A program made the position numbers and the translations under genes. Under the pieces are notes generated by a model. It saw only the letters and a list, made by a program, of their open reading frames with translations, made no database searches and was not told where the DNA came from. Below are positions 1 through 8,778 of a DNA stretch of 64,000 nt, one piece after another. The stretch is taken from NCBI RefSeq assembly GCF_001439925.1, contig NZ_LMBV01000010.1:1-64000 (forward strand), written 5' to 3'. The DNA comes from Peribacillus muralis (GTDB lineage Bacteria > Bacillota > Bacilli > Bacillales > DSM-1321). Positions within the stretch are counted from its first letter, which is position 1; the number at the start of each line of letters is the position of its first letter.

Positions 1-115
1 ATCGAATGTGAGGCAGGTTCTCGTAAAATTGAGATTTCCATACGCAATTGCGGCCGTTTCTCGCCAGCTGGTTGCGCGTCACCCTCGAATTTTCGTGAGT
101 TCCTGCAGCAGAAAG

Positions 116-139
116 AGCCCTCGCTGTTAGGCGAGGGCT
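116..139 (-). terminator. hairpin downstream of the sugar dehydrogenase gene
   Basis: A 9-bp GC-rich stem (AGCCCTCGC / GCGAGGGCT) encloses a 6-nt loop. On the minus strand it is followed by CTCTTTC, so it could end transcription of the gene that stops at 208. The T tract is poor. The remaining bases 1-207 show no gene. Confidence 0.5.
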
Positions 140-207
140 TCAAGGGCGTTGCAATAAAAATTGGTTAGTTAAAAGAATTTTTGTGCTTCTTCTTTGGGAT
201 GATAACT

Positions 208-1305
208 TCAGGGCATATTGCCTTTTAATGCAGATAGGGGCAGCCGGTAAAGCTTATCATCTTTGTCATCCGGATTTCCTCGGCCGTCTGTATTGTTGCT
301 TATAAAATAAAGGAACTCTTCATCTACGAATACATCTCGAATCCGGCCGGCATTTGTGATGATATCAGTCATTTTTCCGCTCTGAATATCATAGCTCTTG
401 AGCGATTCACCTCTAAGGGCTGCAACATAGAGCTTTCTGTCAAAATAGGCTATTCCCGAAGGGGCCCAAGTGGTTTCACCTGAGTGGATCAATGGCTTGA
501 CCATATCCGGTTTTTGCTGATCACCTTCCGCGTCTGGCCAACCATAATTCTTGCCTGGTTCAATTTTATTCAATTCATCGTGCGCCGAATTTCCGTGCTC
601 ACTTTCGTACATCTGCCCCGCCTCATCCCAGGCCAAGCCTTGTGGATTGCGGTGGCCGTATGAATAGACGTATGAACCGGCGAAAGGATTATCTTTTGGA
701 ATGGTTCCATCCAGATTCATGCGCAAAATCTTCCCGCCTAAAGATTCAATATCTTGTGCAATCTCCGGCGTTCTTGCATCACCTGTTGTGGCGTATAACA
801 TACCATCGGGGCCAAACTGGAGGCGGCCGCCATGATGGAAGTCACCGCTTGGTATTCCATCGATTAACGTTTCCTGCTCCAGCCACTTATCATCGTCCTT
901 TTGCAAGGAGACGATCCGGTTGATGGAATTCCCGCTTCCATCTTCATACGTATAATAGGCAAAAGCTCTTCTGCTTTCAGAAAAGTCGGGCGCTAATATA
1001 AACCCAAGTAATCCGGCTTCCGCCTTTGAAGATAATGTCTTCTTAAGCTCGACCGGCTGGCGTGTCAGCTTGTCTTTGTCCCATTCGACGATGGAGCCTG
1101 TACGCTCTGAAACATACATCGTGTCCCCATCCTTTTGAATTGACCATGGAGAATGCAGATTCGTCACCAGTACCTCCGGATCTTCACCTAAAGTACCCGC
1201 CACTTCTTTATCAGGCTTTGGCTCGGTTTTGCTGTCCTCTTTATTACCATTACAACCAGTCAAGGTCAATGAAGCCATAAGGAAATATAGAAGCCATCGT
1301 TTCAA
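208..1305 (-). CDS. PQQ-dependent sugar dehydrogenase family lipoprotein
   Basis: This 365-residue protein belongs to the soluble glucose/sorbosone dehydrogenase (GSDH) beta-propeller family, which oxidises aldoses or sugar-like substrates using PQQ. The N-terminus is a lipoprotein signal with lipobox LTGC and Cys18, so the protein should be anchored outside the membrane. Family motifs are visible: HHGGRLQFGPDGMLY at about 157-171 with the likely catalytic His, GHRNPQGLAWD at about 217, SEHGNSAHDELN at about 235 and GKNYGWP at about 251. Its substrate cannot be told from sequence. No pqq synthesis genes lie nearby, and many Bacillus members of this family have no proven PQQ activity. The next gene upstream ends 27 bp away, so the two may be co-transcribed. 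Confidence 0.85.
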   Translation of the reverse strand: MKRWLLYFLMASLTLTGCNGNKEDSKTEPKPDKEVAGTLGEDPEVLVTNLHSPWSIQKDGDTMYVSERTGSIVEWDKDKLTRQPVELKKTLSSKAEAGLLGFILAPDFSESRRAFAYYTYEDGSGNSINRIVSLQKDDDKWLEQETLIDGIPSGDFHHGGRLQFGPDGMLYATTGDARTPEIAQDIESLGGKILRMNLDGTIPKDNPFAGSYVYSYGHRNPQGLAWDEAGQMYESEHGNSAHDELNKIEPGKNYGWPDAEGDQQKPDMVKPLIHSGETTWAPSGIAYFDRKLYVAALRGESLKSYDIQSGKMTDIITNAGRIRDVFVDEEFLYFISNNTDGRGNPDDKDDKLYRLPLSALKGNMP

Positions 1306-1332
1306 ACGCCTTTCCCCCTTCGAGTCGTGAGT

Positions 1333-2202
1333 TTAATAGGCTGACTGTTTTAGTACCTTTAAAATTGCCTGCGCTACACCTGATTCATCATTTTTTCCTG
1401 TCACTTCATCACACAGCTTTTGAATATCGAGCGGAGCATTTCCCATGGCGACAGATAAGCCTACCCGTTCAAACATGGATACATCATTATAATTATCGCC
1501 GATGGCCATCGTTTCCTGCATGGAGCCGGATTTTTCCTTCACATAAGTTTCGAGCGCCGTGCCTTTTTGGGCTGCCGTACTCATGATTTCCACATTTTCA
1601 CGTCCTGATGAGGTGACGGTGACTTCGCCTTGCCCGTTCAATTCAGAAGCAACTTGATTCAATAACTGTACATCTTTTGAGAAGCTGAGGATTTTATAAT
1701 ATTCGACATTAGAACGGCTGAATAACTCGGAATAGTCGGAGATGGACGTTACCTGTCCGAGCTGTAAGCGCTCTTCGGCAAATTTCCTCATTCTCTCGGG
1801 ACCGAGCTCGGGATTGGCTGTTACAAATATATCCACTAAAACGGATATTGCGTTTTCATAATCCTTGGAATAGATGCCTTGGCTCGTATAAATTTCGAAA
1901 TAAATTCCTTGTTCCTCGAGGAATTCGGCAACCATTTTGGCAGTGACAGCAGACATCGGATTGGAGGTGGCAATCTTTCCGTCCTCGGTGAACACGGCAG
2001 CGCCATTTACTGAAATGACAGGGCAATCAATCCCCACTTCATCTAAAGCGAATCTTGCTTCGACGTATGACCTTCCAGTGGCAATGATCACTTCCACTCC
2101 TTCAGTTTGTGCCTTCTGGATTGCCTGTTTATTTTCCTCACTAACCTTTTGCATTTTGTTTAGTAATGTTCCGTCCATATCAATCGCAATCGTCTTTATC
2201 AA
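1333..2202 (-). CDS. Cof-type HAD-IIB phosphatase
   Basis: This 289-residue cytosolic protein has the complete haloacid dehalogenase motif set: DMDGTLLN at 8-15 with nucleophile Asp8 and acid/base Asp10, ATGR at 41-44, a lysine near 213, and GDNYND at 235-240 for Mg2+ binding. The long insert between motifs I and III is the C2B cap typical of Cof/YwpJ-type phosphatases. Such enzymes hydrolyse sugar phosphates, nucleotides or flavin phosphates with broad specificity, so the substrate is not predictable. Length matches the family. The gene stands alone between a lipoprotein gene and a terminator hairpin, giving no pathway context. Confidence 0.85.
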   Translation of the reverse strand: MIKTIAIDMDGTLLNKMQKVSEENKQAIQKAQTEGVEVIIATGRSYVEARFALDEVGIDCPVISVNGAAVFTEDGKIATSNPMSAVTAKMVAEFLEEQGIYFEIYTSQGIYSKDYENAISVLVDIFVTANPELGPERMRKFAEERLQLGQVTSISDYSELFSRSNVEYYKILSFSKDVQLLNQVASELNGQGEVTVTSSGRENVEIMSTAAQKGTALETYVKEKSGSMQETMAIGDNYNDVSMFERVGLSVAMGNAPLDIQKLCDEVTGKNDESGVAQAILKVLKQSAY

Positions 2203-2320
2203 TTCAACCGGCTCCTTTTTTTACATGATAATCCCTATTTTAACCGAAAGAGTGTCGATAAACACGTTTAACAAACTTGTCGTGATCGTTGATCATAAAA
2301 AAAAGCGCCAAATATAAATA

Positions 2321-2349
2321 AACTGCACCTTTTTTAGATAGGTGCAGTT
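2321..2349 (-). terminator. intrinsic terminator of the duplicated P-loop gene
   Basis: A perfect 9-bp stem (AACTGCACC / GGTGCAGTT) sits 8 bp beyond the stop of the gene at 2357-3514. On the minus strand the hairpin is followed by an AT-rich tract and then TTTTTTTT about 20 nt later. Confidence 0.55.
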
Positions 2350-2356
2350 CGTCTGC

Positions 2357-3514
2357 TTAGTGTAGAATCGTTTGGCTGTCAATAGCCTGTGCCCGTTCGA
2401 TAATTTGTTCGTTGATGTCACTTTTAATATCATCAATCGCGGTAAAGTCCATTGCTTTTACATAAATTTTTTCAAGTTCGTCGTGCAGTTCTTTTGCTTT
2501 AGCCAAGCTTGCTGTCGCTTCATTCATTTTCTCCCTGTACCTGGTGGAAACATCCTTGATCTGATCGGCATAAATTTCATCCGTCCCCGGCAGGATCGCC
2601 GTTTTATATATATCGATGATTTCATCACCTTCACAGCTCGGAAAATATTCATGAGGTGATGTGCTGTCGAATATGGCGATTCCCACTTCCCGGACGATGA
2701 CCATGTCCAGGCTGTGCGGATCGAACCCACAATGATACACTTCCACATCAAAGCCTCTTTGCTCCGCAGCACTGGCAATCTTTTTCAGCATCGTTGATTT
2801 GCCTGAACCTGGACGCCCTTTTAAAAAGTAGCGTTTTTGTACGCCCTCCGTAATATTGGGAATGAAATCGACCGCTCCCTTCGGTGTGGCAGCACCTAAA
2901 AAACGGTGGCGGACATCCGCCGTTTTGTTAAGAATGATATCTCGGTAAAATCCTTCTATTAGTTTATTGGTCAGCCCATTCAATTTAGCGAAATCGATGT
3001 TTGCCTTATATATGTCTTCCCATTCATCATGTATCTTCAACGCTTCCGCAAAAAGGGCATAGGCCTTCTCGAAACTCCTGCTTCTCGCATTCGTCAACCT
3101 AATGATGGTCGCTCGTTCAGTTGCCAACTGTTGAGAATTCCAGGCAGCCCCTAAATTGACATACTCCTCAATCGCCCCTGGTGCCTTCGGTTCAATTACG
3201 TGCGGTGCGGTCCCATCCACGAGACCGATTTTCAAGGCCGGTATGATGACCCCATCGATGGAATCATTATCGGAAGAACAATGTAAATATTCGATATCAT
3301 AGTTTTTATCCGACCATTCCTGGCCGATTTTTTTCATGATGGTTGATTTGCCCGAACCAGGTCCGCCTTTTAAAATGAATAATCTTTCCAAACCTGCTAA
3401 ATTTGAATCATATAAGCTGTAAAAACCTTTAGCGGTATTGCCGCCGGCGAAATAATGCATCACTTTTCCCGTCACTTTCGCACTCTCCCCCACAATACAA
3501 ATGTGATCAATCAA
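2357..3514 (-). CDS. PRK06851-type protein with two P-loop ATPase domains
   Basis: The 385-residue protein is an internal duplication of one P-loop unit. Walker A motifs lie at about 50-58 (GGPGSGKST) and 233-241 (GRPGSGKST). Each is followed by a matching segment with an HC pair and a conserved DGTAPH / DSTSPH stretch. The rest is helical, with a likely coiled coil near the C-terminus (about 320-370). It matches a conserved Firmicutes family annotated only as ATP-binding or PRK06851; I know of no established function. It is cytosolic. The start at 3514 gives the first repeat its full length. No operon partner is evident: the deacylase gene upstream ends 53 bp away. Confidence 0.7.
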   Translation of the reverse strand: MIDHICIVGESAKVTGKVMHYFAGGNTAKGFYSLYDSNLAGLERLFILKGGPGSGKSTIMKKIGQEWSDKNYDIEYLHCSSDNDSIDGVIIPALKIGLVDGTAPHVIEPKAPGAIEEYVNLGAAWNSQQLATERATIIRLTNARSRSFEKAYALFAEALKIHDEWEDIYKANIDFAKLNGLTNKLIEGFYRDIILNKTADVRHRFLGAATPKGAVDFIPNITEGVQKRYFLKGRPGSGKSTMLKKIASAAEQRGFDVEVYHCGFDPHSLDMVIVREVGIAIFDSTSPHEYFPSCEGDEIIDIYKTAILPGTDEIYADQIKDVSTRYREKMNEATASLAKAKELHDELEKIYVKAMDFTAIDDIKSDINEQIIERAQAIDSQTILH

Positions 3515-3566
3515 GATAGCGTATGCAGAAAAAACAAAGTAGGTGAATGCCTAAGGATGTTTCATT

Positions 3567-4040
3567 CTATTTTATAAGGGCCACAGCCTCCGCTTGAGTA
3601 ACTTCCAGGAATTGTGTCGGTTTTAAGACAATCTGTGTCCCGATCCTCCCACCGCTTACGATGATTTCAGGCAGACTGGATGCACTATCATCAATGAAGG
3701 TCGGATATTGCTTTTTCATGCCGATTGGCGAGCAGCCTCCCCGGATGTACCCTGTGTATTTTTGTAGATCTTTAACGGCGAGCATTTCAATTTTTTTTGC
3801 GCCTGCTGCCTTCGCCGCTTTTTTCAAATCGAGTTCGGTCGCTACAGGAATGACAAAAACGTAAAGCTGCGGGCCGCTATGGGTAACAAGCGTTTTAAAA
3901 ACGGTTTCAGGCGCTTTTCCGATTTTTTCGGCGACGGTAATTCCATCAATCTTTCCATCATGTGCATCATAACTCATCATTCCATATTCAATTGAATGGT
4001 TATCAAGAATTCGCATTGCATTCGTTTTACTGGCTCCCAT
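3567..4040 (-). CDS. ybaK: YbaK-type Cys-tRNA(Pro)/aminoacyl-tRNA deacylase
   Basis: This 157-residue protein has the full length and layout of the YbaK/EbsC branch of the ProRS editing-domain superfamily. It hydrolyses Cys-tRNA(Pro) formed when ProRS mischarges cysteine. Recognisable elements are the TNAMRIL start, the KTLVTH strand, a lysine-rich KKAAKAAGAKKIEML segment and the RGGCSPIG motif near residue 100-107 that lines the active site. It acts free in the cytosol. The assignment to the YbaK rather than ProX branch rests on the RGGCSPIG motif and length. It is a single gene downstream of gntK, with a 81-bp gap. Confidence 0.85.
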   Translation of the reverse strand: MGASKTNAMRILDNHSIEYGMMSYDAHDGKIDGITVAEKIGKAPETVFKTLVTHSGPQLYVFVIPVATELDLKKAAKAAGAKKIEMLAVKDLQKYTGYIRGGCSPIGMKKQYPTFIDDSASSLPEIIVSGGRIGTQIVLKPTQFLEVTQAEAVALIK

Positions 4041-4121
4041 CAGAAAATCTCCTTAGCTTTTTTTTCCATCTTACCAAAAACAAAAGCACAGCGCTTATGC
4101 ATCTGTGCCTTGCACTCAAGT

Positions 4122-5660
4122 TCATTCCAAGTGACGTCTTTGAAATTCAGCAATGCGGTTGTAGTCGCCCTCTAACTGCCTGCCTACGGATAAATAAATC
4201 GATATCAGTTCTTGGTATACGTTAACGTTAGCCTCGATCGGGACAAGCTCATTCGTATCGCCAATCATGTCTTCAACCTCATCGAGGCTTTCAATTTCAC
4301 CTAAGGCGTATAATCCAAGAACGGCAGCACCTAAGCTTGAACTTTCAAAGCTTTCAGGAATTGTCACGTTTTGATTGAATACATCTGCCATGATTTGTCG
4401 CCATAGCTTTGAGCGGACAAACCCGCCGCTCGCATTGATTTTTTCGGGTGCACCAGTCAGTTCCTTAACAGCAAGGAGGACACTGTAGAGGTTATACATT
4501 ACACCTTCAAGTACTGCCCGGACCATATGATCACGAGTGTGATGAAGAGCCAATCCAAAGAAGGAGCCTCTTGCATCGGCACTCCATAATGGCGCCCGTT
4601 CCCCAGCCATATACGGGTGGAAAATGAGCCCGTCCGAGCCAGGTGCAATTTTTGAAACCATATCAGTCAATATTTCATATGAGTCCTGTCCCGATGCTTT
4701 CGCTTTTTCGATTTCCACGCGGCCCAATTGATCTCTTGCCCAGCGGAAGGTGATTCCGCCATTATTCACCGCTCCGCCGATAACCCAATGATTTTCAGTA
4801 AGGGCGTAACAGAAGGTCCTGCCTTTAGGATCTGTAAGCGGTCGGTCAATGACGGTCCTTACTGCACCGCTCGTGCCGATCGTCACTGCCAGAACCCCTG
4901 GCTTGATGGCATTTTGCCCTAAGTTGGCAAGCACACCGTCACTCGCGCCGATCACAAACGGGGTACCTTCCTGAATGTTCATCGCTGCGGCCAATTCCGG
5001 ACTCAAGCCAGTGAGTACCTGTGTTGTCGGAACAATTGTCGGCAGCTTGTCCGCATCAATTCCCGCAATGGTAAGTGCCTCTTCATCCCACTTCAAATCA
5101 TTCAAGTTGAACATACCGGTTCCGGAAGCGATTGAGTAATCCATCACATATTCATTGAATAATTTATAGAAGATATATTCTTTGATTCCGATGAATTTGT
5201 ATGTATCGTTAAAAATCTCTGGATGCTTGTTTCTTAACCACATTATTTTCGTGATCGGGGACATCGGATGAATCGGCGTTCCCGTCCTGTGATACAATGG
5301 CATCCCCAGTTCCGAACCCTTCAATCGCTCCGCATAGGCAACACTTCGATTATCTGCCCAAGTAATGCTATTCGTCAGCGGATTACCGTCCTTGTCCATG
5401 GCAATCATGCTATGCATCGCTGAACTGAAGGATATGAAGCCCAGTTCATCTTTGTCTATTTCACTTGTTATCATCACTTCAGCTATCGCCATGATGACCG
5501 CTTTATATATTTCTTCCGGGTCTTGTTCCGCAACGGAAGGAGTGGGACTGTGAAGAGGGTATCCTTTCGAACATGATTGGATCACCTTTCCCCCTTTTGA
5601 AAAAAGAACAACCTTCGTACTCGTCGTACCGATATCGATTCCCATCATATAACCTGCCAT
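4122..5660 (-). CDS. gntK: gluconokinase (FGGY carbohydrate kinase)
   Basis: A 512-residue FGGY-family kinase closely resembling Bacillus GntK, which phosphorylates D-gluconate to 6-phosphogluconate. The first ATPase phosphate motif MMGIDIGTTSTKVV occupies about 5-18, the second is AVTIGTSGAVR, and the sugar-binding side has TWADNRS near 95. Length equals the family norm. The gluconate permease, dehydrogenase and GntR regulator that usually accompany gntK are absent here, so the operon is split or incomplete. The GntK call over xylulokinase-type kinases comes from overall resemblance and is less certain than the family. The start is about 12 nt from an AAAGGAG Shine-Dalgarno, rather far. Confidence 0.8.
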   Translation of the reverse strand: MAGYMMGIDIGTTSTKVVLFSKGGKVIQSCSKGYPLHSPTPSVAEQDPEEIYKAVIMAIAEVMITSEIDKDELGFISFSSAMHSMIAMDKDGNPLTNSITWADNRSVAYAERLKGSELGMPLYHRTGTPIHPMSPITKIMWLRNKHPEIFNDTYKFIGIKEYIFYKLFNEYVMDYSIASGTGMFNLNDLKWDEEALTIAGIDADKLPTIVPTTQVLTGLSPELAAAMNIQEGTPFVIGASDGVLANLGQNAIKPGVLAVTIGTSGAVRTVIDRPLTDPKGRTFCYALTENHWVIGGAVNNGGITFRWARDQLGRVEIEKAKASGQDSYEILTDMVSKIAPGSDGLIFHPYMAGERAPLWSADARGSFFGLALHHTRDHMVRAVLEGVMYNLYSVLLAVKELTGAPEKINASGGFVRSKLWRQIMADVFNQNVTIPESFESSSLGAAVLGLYALGEIESLDEVEDMIGDTNELVPIEANVNVYQELISIYLSVGRQLEGDYNRIAEFQRRHLE

Positions 5661-5987
5661 GCTACCATCATGCTCCTTTCTATAGTAAGAGATAACATAA
5701 GTGAAACGCTATAACCATCTAGTTTATTAACGTTTGTGAAACGGTTACATTAAAGTACTCGTACGTAAGCCCATTTAAAATCCAGCCAGTTAATCTTAAC
5801 ACACGGTCCTGAAGAATAACGCGCATTGCCGTCCAGATACGATAAACTGACCACTGCACCACTTTACTAGAGTATCCATATATCCTATTTTAGAGACGAT
5901 TCTCTCGATATATCGGGAGTAATAAAAAGAGCATCGAATCCGTTCATGATGAACTAAACCCGATACCCGATCGTTCTTGACAATCAG
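5661..5987. other. 327-bp intergenic region upstream of gntK
   Basis: This gap lies between the end of the corrinoid operon and gntK. It must hold the gntK promoter. On the gntK strand a TGTAACCGTTTCA stretch followed by AACGTT (about 5731-5749) looks like a LacI/GntR- or CcpA-type half-palindrome, but it lacks one base of a good cre site. No ORF or strong terminator was recognised. Confidence 0.3.
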
Positions 5988-6683
5988 TCATTCCCCGATA
6001 AAGAGTGAACCTGATTGAAGCTTGATTTCATCCTCCAGATGTTCGGGATAAGCAATGAGGAAGCAGGTGGATGGTCCGGATGATTTAGCAATATCCACTT
6101 TACTGCTTATATGCTCAGAAACGCCTCCTCCACTTCGGTCGAGATATTTCCATTCATACGCTATCCCTTTTGACCCGACTGGAAGCACCTGAACTTCTTC
6201 CATCTCACAAAGGCTTTTATATAAAGATAATGGTGCAATCGACGCTTGTTGCTTCATCACTTCTTCCCCAACGAGCGGCCTTCCGATCAATCCGATTTTA
6301 CACTGGAGAATCTGTTTATTTACACGTTCATTCCTTCGTTTGCCAATTACAATAAGACCAAGTGCGGATTGAAGAAGCGGCATGTTCGTTTCCGTGCTTC
6401 CTGTAACGGGGAGAGTGATCCCCAATTCGTCCAACCCTTGCTTGATACCCGAGGTCAAACCCTCCCAGGCTTCAGCACCGCAGAAATTATTCATTACAAT
6501 CGATAAGGGAATCCCGCCGACACTTAAGCACTCCATGACGGCAACCCTGAAGGAGTAATAGCCAACGATTTCATATGGAACCTGGACAACATCCTTTTCC
6601 TTCATTCCGATCCCGCCACTGTTATCACTTGAGATAATTAATGATTCCGATGCGGAAAACGGCAAAACCAATGAATCACTCAT
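5988..6683 (-). CDS. cblS: alpha-ribazole kinase CblS
   Basis: The 231-residue protein is an AIR-synthase/PurM-like protein without a P-loop. The N-terminal region carries the nucleotide-binding style IISSDNSGGIG, and a VTGSTETNMP segment lies near 105. Its size, the PurM-like look and its place directly after cblT match CblS of Listeria and Geobacillus, which phosphorylates alpha-ribazole to alpha-ribazole phosphate. This bypasses CobT, for which there is no gene here. It is the last gene of the riboswitch operon, 1 bp after cblT. The name rests on family resemblance plus context; a generic AIR-synthase-like label is the fallback. Confidence 0.75.
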   Translation of the reverse strand: MSDSLVLPFSASESLIISSDNSGGIGMKEKDVVQVPYEIVGYYSFRVAVMECLSVGGIPLSIVMNNFCGAEAWEGLTSGIKQGLDELGITLPVTGSTETNMPLLQSALGLIVIGKRRNERVNKQILQCKIGLIGRPLVGEEVMKQQASIAPLSLYKSLCEMEEVQVLPVGSKGIAYEWKYLDRSGGGVSEHISSKVDIAKSSGPSTCFLIAYPEHLEDEIKLQSGSLFIGE

Positions 6684-6684
6684 T

Positions 6685-7179
6685 CTATCGGTCCACCTTC
6701 AGCAACGATTTTCTCAAGATAGGCTCCAAGCGGGGCAGCAAAAGGGCCGCCAATGCAATGTTTATTGCCGATGCGGCTGTTAAACCAGGAACTGTCAGCA
6801 TATAAAATCCGGGACTGACCAGAAACACAAACGGCAGGCCCAAAATGAAGGAATTACCGATAAAAAAGAGGAAATATGCGGCCAGTTTTTTTCCTTGTAC
6901 AAATAAAACGCCAAACATCCAGACAAGCACTGCCATTTCAGCCATGATCAAAAAGTGAAATGGCCCAAGTAGCATCCCGCCGATGAACGCTGAAATGATA
7001 TGACCAAGCCCAGCCACAATGGCGCCGGGGACAGGGCCGAGTATGACCGCCGCCAACAGGGCCGGAAAACTGTCCAAGGCGATACTGCCGATTGGGGAAG
7101 GGATTTTGATCATGGCCCCAACTGCCGATAAAGCAATGAATAAAGCCATTGCACTTGTTTTTCTTACGTCCATGTTCAC
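6685..7179 (-). CDS. cblT: alpha-ribazole ECF transporter S component CblT
   Basis: This 164-residue membrane protein has five to six hydrophobic segments and an N-terminal ALSAVGAMIKIPSP stretch typical of energy-coupling-factor substrate-binding (S) subunits. In Listeria and Geobacillus the S component next to cblS imports alpha-ribazole. It would need the shared EcfA/A'/T module encoded elsewhere. The start is GTG at 7179; its GTGA overlaps the pduO stop, showing translational coupling, with AAGGA about 6 nt upstream. An ATG two codons in is the alternative. The substrate is inferred from context, since S components for different vitamins look alike. Confidence 0.75.
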   Translation of the reverse strand: MNMDVRKTSAMALFIALSAVGAMIKIPSPIGSIALDSFPALLAAVILGPVPGAIVAGLGHIISAFIGGMLLGPFHFLIMAEMAVLVWMFGVLFVQGKKLAAYFLFFIGNSFILGLPFVFLVSPGFYMLTVPGLTAASAINIALAALLLPRLEPILRKSLLKVDR

Positions 7180-7760
7180 TCTTTTTCCTTTCTTTTCCCC
7201 CCACGGAATACATTTGCGCTGCGGATGTATTCAACATCTTTCACACCAAGGCGGAAGTTGATCACACGAGCTACAGCAAAGAAGTAATCCGATAAACGAT
7301 TTATATATTGAAGAGATAGCGGTGAGACGGCTGCGCCCGATTTGATCAAGGAAACGACCAACCGTTCCGCCCTTCTTGTAACCGTACGGGCAATATGGAT
7401 GGTTGCTGCCGCTTTCGATCCGCCTGGCAGGATGAATTTTTCCAATTCCGGCGCTTCGACGATGAATGCGTCAATCCGTTCTTCCAAATATGTAATAACA
7501 TCATCCGTCAGCTTTTGCGGAGCCTTCTCGGAAACCGTCGCCAAATCACCGCCACAGTCGAATAATTCATGCTGGATTTTCTCGAGATCTGCCAGTACAT
7601 CGGCAAATATCGCTGCGTCCAATTCAGTCATCGCAAGACCGATATAGCTATTCACTTCATCGACTGTTCCATATGATTCGACCCGGATGTCATCCTTGTC
7701 CAGCCGACCTCCAATTACGCTAGTTTGCCCCTTATCTCCTGTACGTGTATAAATTTTCAT
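7176..7760 (-). CDS. pduO: PduO-type cob(I)alamin adenosyltransferase
   Basis: This enzyme transfers the adenosyl group of ATP to the cobalt of cob(I)alamin or cobinamide, making the coenzyme form. The signature KIYTRTGDKGQTS begins at residue 2, and the family's trimer-forming helical bundle with ARTVTRRAER lies near residue 120. Translation should begin at 7760, where GAGGAGGT stands 5 nt upstream; an upstream in-frame start at 7805 would add 15 unconserved residues and overlap the preceding gene. The result is 194 residues, normal for the family. It sits in the corrinoid operon, where adenosylation is needed before CbiZ, CbiB and CobU act. Confidence 0.92.
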   Translation of the reverse strand: MKIYTRTGDKGQTSVIGGRLDKDDIRVESYGTVDEVNSYIGLAMTELDAAIFADVLADLEKIQHELFDCGGDLATVSEKAPQKLTDDVITYLEERIDAFIVEAPELEKFILPGGSKAAATIHIARTVTRRAERLVVSLIKSGAAVSPLSLQYINRLSDYFFAVARVINFRLGVKDVEYIRSANVFRGGKRKEKE

Positions 7761-7774
7761 CTCTATTACCTCCT

Positions 7775-8203
7775 CTATTTTATTCGTTGGTTTATTCCGT
7801 ACCAAATGATATCGACACGGCTACATACGGATGCAACATCTTGATAGACCCAGCCGCAGGCATCGCGCCAGCGGCGATCTCTTGCTTCGATTGGGACGAT
7901 GCCCTTGGAAATATCAGAACCGATCACAATGCAGCTGCGTTCTTCCTTCTCACTCTCCCATATTCGCCAGTCAGCGATGATATCCTTCCACCTTTTTCGA
8001 ATCGAATGTGAATCCATCCCTTCGGCAGCATGCTGAATCCACGCCTCCAACCCTTGCAATACAACTGTATTGCCCTGAAAATCAAGCATTTCCGGCTGTT
8101 CTTTTCGATAACCGGATAACCAAAGAACATCATTTTCCAAACTATACAATTGCTTTACCCATTTAGTTTTCCCGTTATAGGCGCCTCCTGTAACAAAGTG
8201 CAT
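7775..8203 (-). CDS. short CobU-like P-loop protein
   Basis: The 142-residue protein resembles the N-terminal P-loop region of CobU (adenosylcobinamide kinase/guanylyltransferase), with FVTGGAYNGKT at about 3-13. It lacks the HRxxR segment that carries the guanylylated histidine in true CobU and is about 45 residues shorter. A complete CobU is encoded 1.3 kb upstream in the same operon, so this copy may be a kinase-only or non-catalytic paralogue. The ATG at 8203 is preferred because AAGGAGGGG lies about 6 nt upstream; an in-frame start at 8239 would add 12 residues. It overlaps the cobC end by 49 bp. Confidence 0.65.
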   Translation of the reverse strand: MHFVTGGAYNGKTKWVKQLYSLENDVLWLSGYRKEQPEMLDFQGNTVVLQGLEAWIQHAAEGMDSHSIRKRWKDIIADWRIWESEKEERSCIVIGSDISKGIVPIEARDRRWRDACGWVYQDVASVCSRVDIIWYGINQRIK

Positions 8204-8778
8204 CTTTCTCCCCTCCTTAAACTGTTCCGGTCTTCCCATATCAGCTTATATCCCCTGCCGTGGGAAACGCTCCAATCAAAAAAGGACTTTTTCATCGGCG
8301 CATAGCGGACCAGCAATTCACGAATTACCCCTCCATGTGTCATGAGAACATATGAACTTTCCCCGCTGGCAATGAGTTGATTCCAGCCATCATGAACGCG
8401 ATTGGAAAAATCGGGATAACTTTCGCCTCCAGGCACCATGGCAGCCATCGGACTGTCCAGCCAATCAAGATAATGGCTATCAATCTTCAACTCATCGTAT
8501 GTTCGCCCTTCCCAATTGCCGAAATTCATTTCACGGAACGCTATATTCTTGACCGCCACAGCATTCGGAAACAACAGTTTTGCCGTTTCCACGCAGCGGT
8601 GCAGATCACTTGTGTAAACCTTTTCGTACGTTGGGTAAGAGCCCCTTAAAGCTAGAATTTGCTTTTCACCTTCGACACTTAAAGGTGAATCGGTCCAGCC
8701 TAAATAGGCTCTTCGTTCGTTTGCTTCTGTCAGCCCATGGCGAAGTAGTGTAACAGCCACAATATCAGCCATAACCAA
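8155..8778 (-). CDS. cobC: alpha-ribazole/adenosylcobalamin-5'-phosphate phosphatase (CobC-like)
   Basis: This is a histidine phosphatase (phosphoglycerate-mutase fold) of about 207 residues. The phospho-acceptor motif LLRHGLTEANE lies at about 9-19, and the second catalytic histidine is in VLMTHGGVIREL near 145. In this operon the expected substrate is the 5'-phosphate of adenosylcobalamin phosphate or alpha-ribazole phosphate, the last step of nucleotide-loop assembly. The start is probably TTG at 8778, 9 nt after GGAGGG; ATG at 8772 is the alternative. It overlaps cobS by about 45 bp. The fold is secure; the specificity comes from context. Confidence 0.8.
   Translation of the reverse strand: MVMADIVAVTLLRHGLTEANERRAYLGWTDSPLSVEGEKQILALRGSYPTYEKVYTSDLHRCVETAKLLFPNAVAVKNIAFREMNFGNWEGRTYDELKIDSHYLDWLDSPMAAMVPGGESYPDFSNRVHDGWNQLIASGESSYVLMTHGGVIRELLVRYAPMKKSFFDWSVSHGRGYKLIWEDRNSLRRGERCTLLQEAPITGKLNG

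Noticed and set aside
5737-5749. cre-like TGAAACGGTTACA upstream of gntK
   Set aside because: One base is missing from the cre spacing, so it is not reported as a CcpA site.
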